From: Heliorestis acidaminivorans
Lineage (GTDB): Bacteria; Bacillota; Desulfitobacteriia; Heliobacteriales; Heliobacteriaceae
Assembly (NCBI RefSeq): GCF_008933955.1
Contig: NZ_WBXO01000004.1
Span: 217,452 to 281,451 of the forward strand
DNA: 64,000 nucleotides
Direction: 5' to 3'
The number at the start of each line of letters is the position of its first letter. Position 1 is the stretch's first letter. Shown in pieces: positions 8,083-18,636 of this stretch. Position numbers and translations under genes: made by a program. Below the pieces are notes generated by a model. That model was not told the origin of the DNA, searched no databases, and was given only the letters and a program-made list of their open reading frames with translations.

Positions 8083-8243
8083 TACTTGCATTGTAGTGGT
8101 AACTCTGTTGGACAGGTGTTCTAAAAGGACAATGTATGCAATAAACTTCAAACAAGAATGGTCATAGATATATTGAACTAGTCATCGCTTTTACGGATGC
8201 GGTGTTCGTTCCTATCAGTATATGATGGAATGGGAGTGCCGAT

Positions 8244-9176
8244 ATGAGTGTTGAATTAAAAGAACAAAGTGATTCAGCAAAGTATGCTCAAGCAAAAGAT
8301 TATCCCACCTATTCCTTATGGGAAATTCGTTTGCAATTGACCAAGCCTCTTACTTGGGTTGGTCCAGTCTGGGCTGTTGCGGTAGGGACTGTTGGTGCCG
8401 CTCAAGCCGATTTAAGTATAAGCACTATGCTGTGGTCTTTTGCACTAATGTTTTTAATCGGTCCCTTAGTTCTTGGTATGGGTCAATCAATTAACGATTA
8501 CTACGATGCTGATGTAGATGCAATTAATGAACCTCATCGACCTTGTGCCAGAGAGCCTAGGTTTAAAGAGTTGGCTTTAGTCAATGTGTTTGTACTTGGT
8601 ACAGCATCGCTAATACTTTCTTTCTTGTTTTTTCCGAAAGAGATTTTTTACCTCGTTGCCATAGGTCTCTTTGTAGCTTATATATACAGTGCCCCACCAC
8701 TGAGACTTAAGAAAAATGGTTGGTGGGGAAATAGCGCATGTGCCCTAACTTATGTAAGTCTACCTTGGGTAGCGGCATTATACTTATTTGATAGCTTTTC
8801 TACAAACCAACTAATTCTTGCTCTCATATACGCGATTGGTTCTCATGGCATGATGACGCTCAATGACTTCAAAAGTGTTGAAGGCGATATAAAAAGCGGC
8901 CTTAAGTCAATTGTTGTCATGTATGGTGTAGAAGGCGGATTGAAAGTGCTACTAGCTATGATGGCCCTGTCACAGCTTCTCGCGGCAGCTTTTGTGGCCT
9001 ATCATGGTCAATACATAGGAGCAACCATATTAGTACTTTTATGGTTAGCGCAGATTCCTTTTCAGCCCAAGCTGAAAAAAGACCCCAAAGCAATGGCGCC
9101 CTGGTATAACGCAACGGCTAATAGCTTTTTTATTATTGCTATGATGGTCGCGGCGTATAACCTTAAACATTTTTAA
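8244..9176 (+). CDS. bchG: Bacteriochlorophyll synthase (UbiA prenyltransferase family)
   Basis: BchG esterifies the bacteriochlorophyllide propionate with an isoprenoid alcohol; in heliobacteria the tail is farnesyl. The 310-aa protein has about eight hydrophobic helices. The two aspartate-rich prenyl-diphosphate sites are NDYYDADVDAINEPHRP (first) and NDFKSVEGD (second). The start ATG follows a TGGGAGTG ribosome site. The next gene is pshA, so the last pigment step and the pigment-binding protein are adjacent. Confidence 0.95.
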   Translation: MSVELKEQSDSAKYAQAKDYPTYSLWEIRLQLTKPLTWVGPVWAVAVGTVGAAQADLSISTMLWSFALMFLIGPLVLGMGQSINDYYDADVDAINEPHRPCAREPRFKELALVNVFVLGTASLILSFLFFPKEIFYLVAIGLFVAYIYSAPPLRLKKNGWWGNSACALTYVSLPWVAALYLFDSFSTNQLILALIYAIGSHGMMTLNDFKSVEGDIKSGLKSIVVMYGVEGGLKVLLAMMALSQLLAAAFVAYHGQYIGATILVLLWLAQIPFQPKLKKDPKAMAPWYNATANSFFIIAMMVAAYNLKHF

Positions 9177-9183
9177 TTTCTGT

Positions 9184-9405
9184 GACAGCATCGAGCTACC
9201 TCAAACTTTATTATGTGAGCAAGAAGCTGTCGGGGTGCAAAAACACAGTAATGTGTAAAGACGGGAGGTGAAAAGAGGGTTTCCTAGTTTCCTTGCCCCC
9301 TAAGTGCATGGACATATTTTTTTATACTTTAATTTATTGGCACTTATCTTTCTGTTGGGGCGCAGAACATTGAAAACTTCATACTTGGGTAAAGGAGGTT
9401 ATTCT
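9184..9405 (+). promoter_or_regulatory. Long untranslated leader of pshA
   Basis: The 229 bases before the pshA start contain a possible long-range stem (GACAGC 9184-9189 with GCTGTC 9226-9231), a T-rich tract at 9317-9335 and finally a perfect AAAGGAGG ribosome site 8 bases before ATG. I could not assign a clear -35/-10 pair. The pshA promoter is expected here because expression must be far above that of bchG. Confidence 0.35.
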
Positions 9406-11226
9406 ATGTCAACTGCTAGTTCGGACTTTAAAGTCCAGGTCTTTGACTGGTTCAAAGACAAAGTACCCAGCTCTCGTTCTGACGTTATGCGTGCGCATAC
9501 GAACCACCTGGGTATTGTAGCGGGTTTCGTATCATTTTTCTTAGTTCATCATCTTAGCTGGGATAACAGTGAGGTACTGTGGGCACCATCCACATTCTTT
9601 TATGCTCGGCTTTATCAATTAGGTATGGATGCTTCCCCACTTAGCGGTGACGCTCTATTTGTTGCTCGTATGCACCTTTTAGCGGCTGTAATTCTCTGGG
9701 CCATTGGTCACTTCTATAAGTTTGACAGAGAGCCTTTCGAGAAAGTCACTCTTGGTAAATCACTTGTTGCGCAGTTCCACTTCATTGCCCTGATCGCTAC
9801 TCTGTGGGGTATTCAGCTGGCCTTCATTGGCGGTTCCTTACGTGACGTCGATGGAACAGTTATGGGTCCCACGGGTCTAGACTTTAATATGTTCGGGGAT
9901 ATAACGGCAGCCAAAATGGCAGCTAACCATATTGCCATAGGTGCCGCATTCTTCCTCGGTGGTATCTTCCACCATTTTGCTGGCTTTGACAAAGGCTACT
10001 TCAAACACTTTGATCGTGATTGGGAAGCTGTTCTAGGCGTAAGCTTACAAGTTCTTGCTTTCCACTTCGCAACTGTTGTCTTTGCAATGATCATTTGGGA
10101 TGACCCAGTTCTCGGATTCGGTTTCATGCAGCAGTACGCAATGTCTGAGTACGCTTCTGAAACAATTCGTGAGCTTTCTACAGGTAACCCTGGTTACTTG
10201 ATTAAGCAAGTTATCCTAGGTCACTTGGTCATTGGTGTAATGTTCCTCTGTGGTGGTACATTCCACGCTGCACATTACCTCTTCAGAGCAACTAATGATC
10301 CTGAATTGGCAGAGCAATTAAAAGGCTACAAGATGTACCAGTGGTGCTTCGATCATGAGTTCCAGAAGAAATTCATGGCTCTCATCATGTTCGGTGCCTT
10401 CTTGCCCATCCTTGTGTCTTACGGTATTGCAACGCACAATACTATTGCTGATATCCACGCTAGCTCTACCATTGGTATGTTTGCGAACATGGATTACATC
10501 AGCTATGGTACACCACTTCATGATGCTATCTTTGGTTCTCAAGGTAACGTCAGTGACTTCATCGCTGCCCACGCCATCGCTGGTGGTCTTCACTTCACAA
10601 TGGTTCCATTGTGGCGTATGGCCTTCTTCAGCAAAGTGTCTCCTTGGACACAAAAAGTTGGCATGAAGGCTAAGCGTGACGCTGAATTCCCTTGCTTAGG
10701 TCCTGCTTACGGCGGTACTTGCTCCATCTCCTTAGTTGACCAGTTCTATCTGGCTATCTTCTTCTCACTCCAGATCATTGCACCAGCTTGGTTCTACATC
10801 GATGGTGCATGGATGGGCTCCTTCGTAGCAACTTCCAGTGATGTTTACAGAAACGTTCTGGCGGCCTACCAAGCTGACCCAACTAGCTACGCTCTCCACT
10901 CCGTATCTGCACTGAGCAATGAAGGTTACTTCAGTTACATCATTTCTCAGACAGTACGTATGTTCCGTTACTACGATGGTCACATGATTCAAGCCCTCTT
11001 AGGTGCACACTTCATCTGGGCCTTCACTTTCTCCATGCTCTTCCAGTATCGCGGATCTCGCGACGAAGGTGCTATGGTTCTCAAGTGGGCTCACGAGAAG
11101 CTTGGCGTAGGCTTTGCTGGCAAAGTTTACAACCGTGCTCTTAGCTTGAAAGAAGGTAAAGCAATCGGTACATTCTTGTTCTTCAAGATGACTGTGCTTT
11201 GTATGTGGACCCTCGCAATGGTGTAA
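9406..11226 (+). CDS. pshA: Homodimeric type I reaction-centre core protein
   Basis: PshA forms the homodimeric heliobacterial reaction centre that binds bacteriochlorophyll g and the FX cluster. The 606-aa protein (about 608 in H. modesticaldum) has 11 expected hydrophobic helices with many helix histidines. The FX loop FPCLGPAYGGTC supplies Cys430 and Cys439, two per monomer for the interpolypeptide 4Fe-4S cluster. The start is ATG 9406, after AAAGGAGG and with the expected N-terminus; upstream in-frame codons from 9304 are leader. Codons are richer in C-ending forms than the neighbours, as expected for a very highly expressed gene. A strong terminator follows, so pshA ends its own transcript. 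Confidence 0.98.
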   Translation: MSTASSDFKVQVFDWFKDKVPSSRSDVMRAHTNHLGIVAGFVSFFLVHHLSWDNSEVLWAPSTFFYARLYQLGMDASPLSGDALFVARMHLLAAVILWAIGHFYKFDREPFEKVTLGKSLVAQFHFIALIATLWGIQLAFIGGSLRDVDGTVMGPTGLDFNMFGDITAAKMAANHIAIGAAFFLGGIFHHFAGFDKGYFKHFDRDWEAVLGVSLQVLAFHFATVVFAMIIWDDPVLGFGFMQQYAMSEYASETIRELSTGNPGYLIKQVILGHLVIGVMFLCGGTFHAAHYLFRATNDPELAEQLKGYKMYQWCFDHEFQKKFMALIMFGAFLPILVSYGIATHNTIADIHASSTIGMFANMDYISYGTPLHDAIFGSQGNVSDFIAAHAIAGGLHFTMVPLWRMAFFSKVSPWTQKVGMKAKRDAEFPCLGPAYGGTCSISLVDQFYLAIFFSLQIIAPAWFYIDGAWMGSFVATSSDVYRNVLAAYQADPTSYALHSVSALSNEGYFSYIISQTVRMFRYYDGHMIQALLGAHFIWAFTFSMLFQYRGSRDEGAMVLKWAHEKLGVGFAGKVYNRALSLKEGKAIGTFLFFKMTVLCMWTLAMV

Positions 11227-11242
11227 ACCTCACCAACTTTCA

Positions 11243-11273
11243 CCCCTGCGCCCTAAGGGGCGCAGGGGTTTTT
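11243..11273 (+). terminator. Strong rho-independent terminator after pshA
   Basis: Perfect 11-base arms CCCCTGCGCCC and GGGCGCAGGGG enclose a 4-base loop and are followed by TTTTT. It is the most stable terminator in the window and insulates the bchM-to-crtN operon from pshA. Confidence 0.95.
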
Positions 11274-11440
11274 AAGCTCTTAGGCACTTTTTATGAAAAT
11301 TTGTCTAAGTAAAGGACAGAAAAATGTGAATAAGAACCGAAGTCTGTTATATATGGTTATGCTCAGCAAATAAATCCATCATTTTTTCCTCCATTTCCAT
11401 AATGGGCAGGCAAAAGAGAGGGTTATTGGAGGTGAATTCC

Positions 11441-12121
11441 GTGGCAAAAGAATTCGAGCCTTATGGCCAGCAGTCAAGACGGATTAAGGAATATTTTGAT
11501 GGAGAAGCCTTCAGCCGCTGGGCAGCCATCAGTACTGGAAAAGGCAATAATTTTGCACAACGCAAACTGATCGAGGGAAGACAAGAAATCCACGATTGCC
11601 TTATGGAATGGATCGATCCTTTAGAAGGCAAGACTCTTTTAGACGCTGGTTGTGGTGCCGGTTTTTTATCGGACCATTTTGCGCATCAAGGTGCCTTAGT
11701 TAAAGGGATCGACATTTCTACCAAAATGATTGCAATGGCCCAAGAAAGAGGGCAGAAAAACACAACTTTTGAAGTTTGTGATCTTATGTCCGAAAATGGC
11801 AACTATGATATACTAGTCTCTATGGATGTGTTAATACACTATTCTATAGAAGATATGCCAGAGTTGTTGGCACACGTGCTTGGCCGAGTGAGAGAAAGAG
11901 CCTACATATCCTTTGCCCCTTCAACATCTTGGTTTCGTTTTCTAAAAGTGATTGGAGAAAAATTCTCCGGAAGTTCCAAAACTACCAATGCCTACTTACA
12001 TCCTATTAGTGAAATTGAAAAAATCTTAAACAACCTTGGATATCGAGTTACAAGAAAAAAATTGGTCTCCAACATTATCTACAACGCCGTCTTACTGGAG
12101 ATTTATCCGACAAAAGACTAG
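11441..12121 (+). CDS. bchM: Magnesium-protoporphyrin IX O-methyltransferase
   Basis: BchM methylates the ring-C propionate of Mg-protoporphyrin IX with S-adenosylmethionine. The protein (226 aa) has the class I methyltransferase motif LLDAGCGAGFLSD and a later VSMDVLIHY segment typical of BchM/ChlM. I prefer GTG 11441, placed 9 bases after GGAGGTG; the in-frame ATG at 11402 lacks a ribosome site and would add 13 residues. bchE, the next enzyme in the pathway, starts 10 bases after the stop. Confidence 0.93.
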   Translation: MAKEFEPYGQQSRRIKEYFDGEAFSRWAAISTGKGNNFAQRKLIEGRQEIHDCLMEWIDPLEGKTLLDAGCGAGFLSDHFAHQGALVKGIDISTKMIAMAQERGQKNTTFEVCDLMSENGNYDILVSMDVLIHYSIEDMPELLAHVLGRVRERAYISFAPSTSWFRFLKVIGEKFSGSSKTTNAYLHPISEIEKILNNLGYRVTRKKLVSNIIYNAVLLEIYPTKD

Positions 12122-12131
12122 GAGGCTGTGC

Positions 12132-13811
12132 ATGCGCATTCTACTTATTCAACCGAACTATCATTGTGGTGGTGCAGAGATTGCCGGTAACTGGCCGCCC
12201 AGCTGGGCCCCTTATATCGGTGGTGCTCTTAAAAAAGCTGGCTATGCAAACATAAAGTTTATTGATGCCATGTGCGAAGATCTCCCCGATGATGTCTTGG
12301 GTGAAATTATACGTCGAAATCAACCGGATGTGGTGCTAGCTAGTGCCATTACACCGATGATTTATAAAGCTCAAGATACCTTGAAAGTTGTCAAGGAAAT
12401 TAACCCTAATACCAAAACTATTCTAGGTGGTATTCACCCCACCTTTATGTATTCCCAGGTACTAAGCGAAGCTCCTTGGATTGATTACATCGTTCGTGGT
12501 GAAGGCGAAGAAATTATTGTCAATCTTATGGATACGATTGCCGCAGGCAATGAGATGAAAGATCGTAAAAATGTGCAAGGGATTGCCTATTTAGAAAATG
12601 GCCAGTTAGTAGCAACACCAGCACATCCTCCTATTAAAGATCTTGACACCTTAACACCTGACTGGAGTATCCTTGATTGGGACAAGTATATTTACATTCC
12701 TCTTAACACACGTGTCGCTGTACCTAACTTTGCACGGGGATGTCCTTTTACTTGCCGATTCTGTTCTCAATGGAAATTCTGGAGAACATACCGTGTAAGA
12801 GATCCGAAGAAATTTGTTGACGAAATTGAGATTCTAGTTAAAGAACATAAGATCGGATTCTTTATATTAGCTGATGAAGAGCCAACTATTAACCGTGATA
12901 AGTTCGTTGCTATGTGTCAAGAAATGATCGATCGCAAGCTTAATGTAAACTGGGGTATTAATACTCGAGTAACAGACATCTTGCGTGACGCTCATTTATT
13001 GCCTTTCTATCGTAAAGCTGGTCTACTTCACGTCTCCTTAGGAACTGAAGCAGCTACTCAAATGAATCTAAACCTCTTCCGTAAAGAGACAACGATGGAA
13101 GAAAACAAACGAGCAATTGATATGCTAAAAGCTAATGGCATGGTTGCTGAAGCACAGTTTATCATGGGCTTAGAAAATGAAACTCCACAAACAATTGAAG
13201 AAACCTTTAAGCTGGCTTTACATTGGGACCCTGATATGGTGAACTGGAACATGTATACACCTTGGCCCTTCTCAGAGATGTTCGAAGAACTTGGTGAAAA
13301 AGTTGAAGTTAGAGATTACTCTAAGTACAACTTCGTAACACCGATCATGCAACCTGATGAAATGGATCGGGAAGAAGTTCTCAAAGGTGTATTGCGCAGT
13401 TATGCTCGTTTCTATATGCGCAAAAGTTTTCTTGACTACCCCTTTATTAAAGATCCCTATAAGCGTAAATACATGATGGGTTGCTTGAAAGCTTTCATCA
13501 AAATGACGGCTAACAAACGTTTTTATGATTTAGGTCGTGTTAAGCGCAAAGGCTTATCTGCTGACGTTGATCTTGGTTTCGATAAATCAAAAGTTCTTAC
13601 AAAAGAAGAAATCAAAGTATTACGTGCAAATCGTCAGGAAGTAGAAGCAGACGTGGACTTCAAAGGTGTATCAGCATGTGGAGCTCCTCGAGATTTACCT
13701 GATTACAAAGAAGAGATTTCTGCTTGCGGTGCTCCTCGTGACTTACCAGAATACAAAGAAAATGATGACGACAAAAACAATCCTAATATGAGAGGCATGA
13801 TTAAAATATGA
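12132..13811 (+). CDS. bchE: Anaerobic Mg-protoporphyrin monomethyl ester cyclase (radical SAM, B12-dependent)
   Basis: BchE forms the isocyclic ring E without oxygen, taking the keto oxygen from water. The N-terminal B12-binding domain starts [10 protein letters not shown], with a modified [13 protein letters not shown] region. The radical SAM cluster motif is [13 protein letters not shown] (CxxxCxxC). ATG 12132 after GGAGG is the start. It is 559 aa long and its last part carries two adjacent copies of a 16-residue unit (residues 513-528 and 529-544; [10 protein letters not shown] core), an unusual tail. Its stop overlaps bchL (ATGA), so the two are translationally coupled. No aerobic cyclase gene (acsF) is seen, consistent with a strict anaerobe. 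Confidence 0.96.
   Translation: MRILLIQPNYHCGGAEIAGNWPPSWAPYIGGALKKAGYANIKFIDAMCEDLPDDVLGEIIRRNQPDVVLASAITPMIYKAQDTLKVVKEINPNTKTILGGIHPTFMYSQVLSEAPWIDYIVRGEGEEIIVNLMDTIAAGNEMKDRKNVQGIAYLENGQLVATPAHPPIKDLDTLTPDWSILDWDKYIYIPLNTRVAVPNFARGCPFTCRFCSQWKFWRTYRVRDPKKFVDEIEILVKEHKIGFFILADEEPTINRDKFVAMCQEMIDRKLNVNWGINTRVTDILRDAHLLPFYRKAGLLHVSLGTEAATQMNLNLFRKETTMEENKRAIDMLKANGMVAEAQFIMGLENETPQTIEETFKLALHWDPDMVNWNMYTPWPFSEMFEELGEKVEVRDYSKYNFVTPIMQPDEMDREEVLKGVLRSYARFYMRKSFLDYPFIKDPYKRKYMMGCLKAFIKMTANKRFYDLGRVKRKGLSADVDLGFDKSKVLTKEEIKVLRANRQEVEADVDFKGVSACGAPRDLPDYKEEISACGAPRDLPEYKENDDDKNNPNMRGMIKI
13668..13763 (+). repeat. Tandem 48-base coding repeat at the bchE 3' end
   Basis: Two adjacent 48-base units encode 16-residue peptides that agree at 13 of 16 positions, both with core [10 protein letters not shown] followed by acidic-YKE. 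Many codons differ at third positions, so the protein sequence is kept better than the DNA. Confidence 0.9.
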
Positions 13812-14641
13812 TCATCGCCAATTATGGAAAAGGCGGCGTCGGAAAATCAACAACAACATCCAACCTGGCTGTAGCTATGGCCAGGTTGGGTAAAAAAGTT
13901 CTTCAAATTGGTTGTGACCCCAAAAGTGACTCTACTTTTACTATTGCTGGTCGCATGATTCCTACAGTTGTAGAGATTCTAGACAAACATAACTACCATT
14001 ATGAATCTATTGAACCAGAAGACCTCGTGTTTCCTGGCTATGCCGGTGTTCATGTCGTTGAAACAGGTGGCCCACCTGCTGGTAGCGGCTGTGGTGGTTA
14101 CGTAGTTGGAGAAACAGTTAAGCTCTTAGAAAACCTTAACTTGTTGAAGAATTATGATGTAATCTTTTTTGATGTTCTTGGTGACGTTGTATGCGGTGGT
14201 TTTGCTGCACCTCTACAATACGCTGATTTAGCTTGTGTCGTATCGTCTAATGACTTTGACGCTCTTTTTGCGGCCAATCGTATATGCGATAGTGTTGTAG
14301 AAAAAAACATGTCAGGCTACAAAGTAAAGCTGGCTGGTCTGATTGGCAATCGTTGTGACCAAAAAGACTTATTACAGACTTTTTGTGAACAGACAGGTGC
14401 GCCTTTAATAGGTGTTGTCCCAAGAGCAGAAGATGTTCGGCAATCTAGAGTCAAAGGCTATACGCTCTTTGAACTAGAAGAAATGGGAGAACCAGTGCAA
14501 GAACTTACAGCAGAGTTTCTAAAAATGGCCAAGTATCTTCTCAATGATCCTCCCGGCGTAATTCCAAACGTTATTGGAACTAGGGAGATGTTTGAAATAT
14601 TCCGAGGGGAGGATACAGGCCATGGACGGAATTCAGCGTGA
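13808..14641 (+). CDS. bchL: Dark-operative protochlorophyllide reductase, L protein
   Basis: BchL is the ATP-dependent, nitrogenase-iron-protein-like electron donor that drives reduction of ring D by BchNB. The 277-aa protein starts with the P-loop GKGGVGKST (residues 8-16). The cysteines binding the subunit-bridging 4Fe-4S cluster are Cys95 (GSGCGG) and Cys129 (DVVCGG), with the family's 34-residue spacing. It starts inside the bchE stop and overlaps the bchN start by 20 bases. Confidence 0.97.
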   Translation: MIIANYGKGGVGKSTTTSNLAVAMARLGKKVLQIGCDPKSDSTFTIAGRMIPTVVEILDKHNYHYESIEPEDLVFPGYAGVHVVETGGPPAGSGCGGYVVGETVKLLENLNLLKNYDVIFFDVLGDVVCGGFAAPLQYADLACVVSSNDFDALFAANRICDSVVEKNMSGYKVKLAGLIGNRCDQKDLLQTFCEQTGAPLIGVVPRAEDVRQSRVKGYTLFELEEMGEPVQELTAEFLKMAKYLLNDPPGVIPNVIGTREMFEIFRGEDTGHGRNSA

Positions 14642-15932
14642 AAACGGCTGTCTGAACACGTTTTGCCCAATCGCCAGCGTTGCATGGTTGCATCGGAAGA
14701 TGAAAGATTCGTTTTTTCTCATCGTGGGAACTCACACTTGTGCACATTTCATTCAGACAGCTTTAGACGTCATGGTCTATGCTCATTCTCGCTTTGGCTT
14801 TGCAGTGCTTGAAGAGTCTGATCTCGTTGCACCTTCTATGACTGGTGAGTTGAGTTCTGTCATCGATGAAGTAGTAGCAGAATGGAATCCAAAAGTAATC
14901 TTTGTGATGACCACATGCAGTGTTGATATTTTAAAAATGGATTTAGAAGTTTCTTGCAAAGAAATTTCTAAAAAGTTAAACTTCCCTGTTTTACTTACTT
15001 CTGCTTCTGGGATTGATGGCATCTTTACGCAGGGAGAAGATAAAGTTCTAAAAGCGTTACTTCCTTTCTGTCCTACTGTAGAAGAGGAAGAGAAAGAGCA
15101 AAGTGAAGAGCGTAAAAGCAAGTGGTTTTTCTTTAACAAAGAAGAAGAAAAACCTGTAGAAAAGCCAAAGGTATCTAACCTTGTACTGGTCGGAGCTGTT
15201 ACAGATGGAACAGCGCAACAGTTGCAATGGGAGCTGAAAAAGCTAGGCTTAGACAAGGTAGATGTTTTTCCAGAAGGCGATCTTGCCAAAATGCCTGTAA
15301 TTAACGAGCGAACTGTAGTTGCACCATTGCAACCTTATCTAAACGATACACTAGCTACTATTCGTCGTGAACGAGGCGCTACAGTACTAACTACTTTGTT
15401 TCCTATAGGTCCTGACGGAACTGCACAATTTCTAAAAGATATTTGTCAGCATTTCCAAATCGATGCTAGTAGAGTAGAAGAGCGAGAAAAGCAAACCTGG
15501 CAGGAGCTAGAACCGCAACTACAGATGCTGCGTGGTAAAAAGATTATGTTTCTTGGTGATAACCTTCTTGAACTTCCTTTAGCACGTTTCTTAACTGCTT
15601 GTGGGGTAGAGATTGTTGAACTGGGAACACCCTATGTTCATAGCAAAGATATGAAAGCGGAGCTGGAAACACTTTTAGCAAAGCAAGTTCCTATTATTGA
15701 GGGCCCTGATTTTCATCTTCAATTGAAGCGGATTCAGGCTTACAAGCCTGACTTAATTGTAACTGGATTGGCCCTTTGCAACCCTCTTGAAGCAATGGGC
15801 TATAGAACAGCTTGGTCTATTGAGTTTACATTTGCACAGATTCACGGCTTTGTGAATGCCATTGACTTAATAAAAATGTTTACTAAGCCACTTAGAAAAT
15901 GGCAGGCTTTACAAGAGCATGGATGGAATTAA
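14622..15932 (+). CDS. bchN: Dark-operative protochlorophyllide reductase, N subunit
   Basis: BchN forms the catalytic heterotetramer with BchB. ATG 14622, after GGGGAGG, gives 436 aa. Cluster cysteines Cys15, Cys40 and Cys99 have nearly the spacing of Rhodobacter Cys26, Cys51 and Cys112; the fourth ligand comes from BchB. A strongly charged insertion rich in Glu and Lys with an aromatic centre (about residues 152-186) interrupts the middle of the protein, where the family is variable. The gene overlaps bchL by 20 bases, and bchB follows after about 36 bases. Confidence 0.95.
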   Translation: MDGIQRENGCLNTFCPIASVAWLHRKMKDSFFLIVGTHTCAHFIQTALDVMVYAHSRFGFAVLEESDLVAPSMTGELSSVIDEVVAEWNPKVIFVMTTCSVDILKMDLEVSCKEISKKLNFPVLLTSASGIDGIFTQGEDKVLKALLPFCPTVEEEEKEQSEERKSKWFFFNKEEEKPVEKPKVSNLVLVGAVTDGTAQQLQWELKKLGLDKVDVFPEGDLAKMPVINERTVVAPLQPYLNDTLATIRRERGATVLTTLFPIGPDGTAQFLKDICQHFQIDASRVEEREKQTWQELEPQLQMLRGKKIMFLGDNLLELPLARFLTACGVEIVELGTPYVHSKDMKAELETLLAKQVPIIEGPDFHLQLKRIQAYKPDLIVTGLALCNPLEAMGYRTAWSIEFTFAQIHGFVNAIDLIKMFTKPLRKWQALQEHGWN

Positions 15933-15968
15933 CAACGAAATTATATGTAACCCCAGGGGTGAATGGTA

Positions 15969-17498
15969 TTGAAGTTAGCCTACTGGATGTATGAAGGTAC
16001 AGCTTTATCTGGAATTGCCCGTGTAACGGGGAGTATGAAAAAGATACATACGGTAATTCATGGTCCCCAGGGAGACAGTTATATCAATGTTATGTTTTCC
16101 ATGCTGGAAAGATTTCATGAACTGCCGCCCTTTACTTTATCGGCCATTGGACGAAGAGAAATGGCTAAAGGCTCAAGAGCAAGGCTTGTTGAAACAGTAT
16201 TGAGAGTCGATGAAGAGCAAAAACCGGATGTTATCGTCATTACTCCGACCTGCTCATCAACACTGCTACAAGAAGATTTAGATGCTGTTGCCCATACATT
16301 ACAAGCTCGAACTAATGCTACTCTCATAGTTCCCAAAGTAAACGCTTTTCGCGATTTAGAACATTATGCAATGGATCAATTTTTGACACAAATGGTTGCT
16401 ACTTTTGCAGAAGAGCAAAGCAAAAGTGAGCGCTTTTCTGTTAATATAATTGGTCCATCTTATCTAGGCTTTCATCAAATTCACGACTTAGAAGAGATCA
16501 AAAAAACGTTACAGGACCTTGGAATTGAGATTAATTTAGTAGTTCCTTATGGCGCATCTGTAGAAGCTCTGCGGAATATAACGAAAGCACACTTGAATAT
16601 TTCTTTATATCAAGAATACGGAAAAAGTGTATGCGACTATCTAAAGGAACGCTTTGGGATGGACTATCTATCCATAACGCCTTTAGGCATTCGACAAACA
16701 GGTCGTTTCCTAGAAGAAATAGGCGAAAAAGCTGGCATTGATGTACATGCTTATATTCGCCGTAATCTCAGTCCAGCATCTCTCATCTCACGTTGTGTCA
16801 ATTCTGTAGATGCTCTTTCCTCTCTTTATGGAAAAAGAGCCGTTGTTTTTGGAGATTACAGCCATGCAGTTGGTGTGACCTACCTGCTACGCGAAATTGG
16901 TATACAAGTTGAGTGGGCTGGAACATACATGAAAGCAATGGAAAGCTCATTCAAGCAAGAACTTCAAGGTCAAGCAAAAGAAGTTTTTGTATGTGACGAT
17001 TTCCAGAAGATAAGCAACAAAATAAAAGAGACACAACCTGATATTGTTTTTGGAACTCAAATGGAAAGGCACAGCTCAGCACGACACGATTTTCCTTGTG
17101 TTGTAATTAGCAGTCCTGCCCATATTCTCAACTTTCCACTACATGCTTCCCCCATACTCGGCTATAGTGGAATAACACGAATTCTTGACAATATTAACGG
17201 TACTATTAAGCTCGGCTTAGAAGAACACTTGGTTAATATGTTTGGTGAAGATTCACAAGAAGAAGAAGTGCAAATAGCAATAGCAGAAGTAGCAGCTAGC
17301 ACTGAGAAGAAAGAGTTATCCGCTGGTGCTTCAGAAGAGATTAAATGGACGCCAGACGCTTTGAATACACTAAAGCAAATACCCTTTTTTGTTAGAGGAA
17401 AAGTACAGCGTAATACGGAAACATATGCTAGAGAAAAAGGACATAAAGAGATCACACTGGAAGTGATTTATGCAGCCAAAGCACATTTTGAAAAGTAG
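15969..17498 (+). CDS. bchB: Dark-operative protochlorophyllide reductase, B subunit
   Basis: BchB completes the NB catalytic component. Starting at TTG 15969, after AGGGGTGA, makes the N-terminus [10 protein letters not shown] and places the unusual aspartate cluster ligand (HGPQGDSY) at residue 36, exactly as in Rhodobacter BchB; the in-frame ATG two codons upstream would make it 38. The C-terminus carries the small PCP_red domain (WTPDAL through PFFVRGK), also found at the end of BchZ here. The length of 509 aa is normal. Confidence 0.95.
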   Translation: MKLAYWMYEGTALSGIARVTGSMKKIHTVIHGPQGDSYINVMFSMLERFHELPPFTLSAIGRREMAKGSRARLVETVLRVDEEQKPDVIVITPTCSSTLLQEDLDAVAHTLQARTNATLIVPKVNAFRDLEHYAMDQFLTQMVATFAEEQSKSERFSVNIIGPSYLGFHQIHDLEEIKKTLQDLGIEINLVVPYGASVEALRNITKAHLNISLYQEYGKSVCDYLKERFGMDYLSITPLGIRQTGRFLEEIGEKAGIDVHAYIRRNLSPASLISRCVNSVDALSSLYGKRAVVFGDYSHAVGVTYLLREIGIQVEWAGTYMKAMESSFKQELQGQAKEVFVCDDFQKISNKIKETQPDIVFGTQMERHSSARHDFPCVVISSPAHILNFPLHASPILGYSGITRILDNINGTIKLGLEEHLVNMFGEDSQEEEVQIAIAEVAASTEKKELSAGASEEIKWTPDALNTLKQIPFFVRGKVQRNTETYAREKGHKEITLEVIYAAKAHFEK

Positions 17499-17541
17499 TG
17501 CTTTGGCGCAATGGTTATCGCTAAGGGGAGGAAAAAACGCA

Positions 17542-18636
17542 ATGATACTAGCGGCCAACGAACAACGCAACAGGCAGCAATCAAAAGCGATGAAATCGCC
17601 AACCTATCCCTTTACCGCCATTATTGGGCAAGAAGAGATGAAATTGGCTTTGATTCTAAATGTAATTGATCCTCGCATAGGTGGAGTCATGATTATGGGC
17701 GATCGTGGTACAGGGAAGTCAACAACAGTTCGAGCACTGGCCGAGCTGTTGCCAGAAGTTCCTACGGTATCAGATTGCCCTTTCGGCTGTCATCCAGAAA
17801 GAAAAAATGAAATGTGCGCTAGTTGTAGGGAACGTTATGCTGAAGTGGGCGAACTACCTTCAATTTATCGTGAAACAAAAGTAATTGACCTACCACTAGG
17901 AGCGACAGAAGATCGTGTTTGTGGGACTATTGATATACAAAAAGCCTTGTCAGAAGGTGTCAAAGCTTTCGAACCTGGCTTGTTAGCTCAAGCTAACCGT
18001 GGTTTTCTTTACGTTGATGAAGTTAACTTGCTTGACGATCACCTTGTTGATGTCCTTCTTGACTGCGCTGCTTCTGGTGTAAACGTAGTGGAACGGGAAG
18101 GAATTAGTGTACGCCATCCTGCTCGCTTTGTTTTAGTAGGATCAGGTAACCCTGAAGAAGGTGAATTAAGGCCGCAATTACTTGATCGCTTTGGATTACA
18201 TGCCCAAATTCGCACACTTAGAGATGCTTCCAAGCGGGTAGCCATCATTAGAAGTCGTAGTGAATTCGATCAAGACCCTGACATTTTCAATGAAAATTAT
18301 AAAGTTCCACAAAAAGAGTTGCAAAATAAGATAGTACATGCTCAAGAAATGCTTGCTGATGTATTTATCAGCGATGAGCTTCTTGAAAAGATTGCGCAAC
18401 TATGTATTGACTTGGAAATTGACGGTCACCGAGGTGAATTAGTTCTATCGAGAGCGGCTAAAGCACTTTCTGCTTTTGAAGGTAGAACAGAAGTATCCGA
18501 TGAAGATGTATGCCGAATTGCTGTAATGGGTTTACGACATCGTTTGCGGAAAGATCCTCTGGCAACAATGGACAATGGCCGACGGGTTCAAGAAAAGGTA
18601 ACAGAAATATTTGGAGTTGAGAAGGCGGGAGCATGA
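17542..18636 (+). CDS. bchI: Magnesium chelatase AAA+ subunit I
   Basis: BchI is the ATPase ring subunit that, with BchD, powers Mg insertion into protoporphyrin IX by BchH. It has Walker [11 protein letters not shown], Walker B ([12 protein letters not shown]) and the chelatase signature [15 protein letters not shown] 17542 follows AGGGGAGG; upstream in-frame codons overlap bchB and are unlikely to be used. The gene is 364 codons and ends in an ATGA overlap with bchD. A four-cysteine cluster ([17 protein letters not shown]) typical of BchI lies after Walker A. Confidence 0.96.
   Translation: MILAANEQRNRQQSKAMKSPTYPFTAIIGQEEMKLALILNVIDPRIGGVMIMGDRGTGKSTTVRALAELLPEVPTVSDCPFGCHPERKNEMCASCRERYAEVGELPSIYRETKVIDLPLGATEDRVCGTIDIQKALSEGVKAFEPGLLAQANRGFLYVDEVNLLDDHLVDVLLDCAASGVNVVEREGISVRHPARFVLVGSGNPEEGELRPQLLDRFGLHAQIRTLRDASKRVAIIRSRSEFDQDPDIFNENYKVPQKELQNKIVHAQEMLADVFISDELLEKIAQLCIDLEIDGHRGELVLSRAAKALSAFEGRTEVSDEDVCRIAVMGLRHRLRKDPLATMDNGRRVQEKVTEIFGVEKAGA

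Noticed and set aside
9304..9405. N-terminal extension of PshA from 9304
   Set aside because: Known PshA proteins start with the segment encoded from 9406, which has a perfect ribosome site.
10318..10653. Antisense open frame within pshA
   Set aside because: Shadow of a highly biased coding sequence; no motif or start signal.
12036..12131. Longer BchE start at 12036
   Set aside because: The added 32 codons lie inside bchM in another frame; ATG 12132 has GGAGG and the family N-terminus.
14783..15289. 168-codon antisense open frame within bchN
   Set aside because: Ser/Thr-rich translation typical of an antisense shadow of a real gene; no ribosome site.
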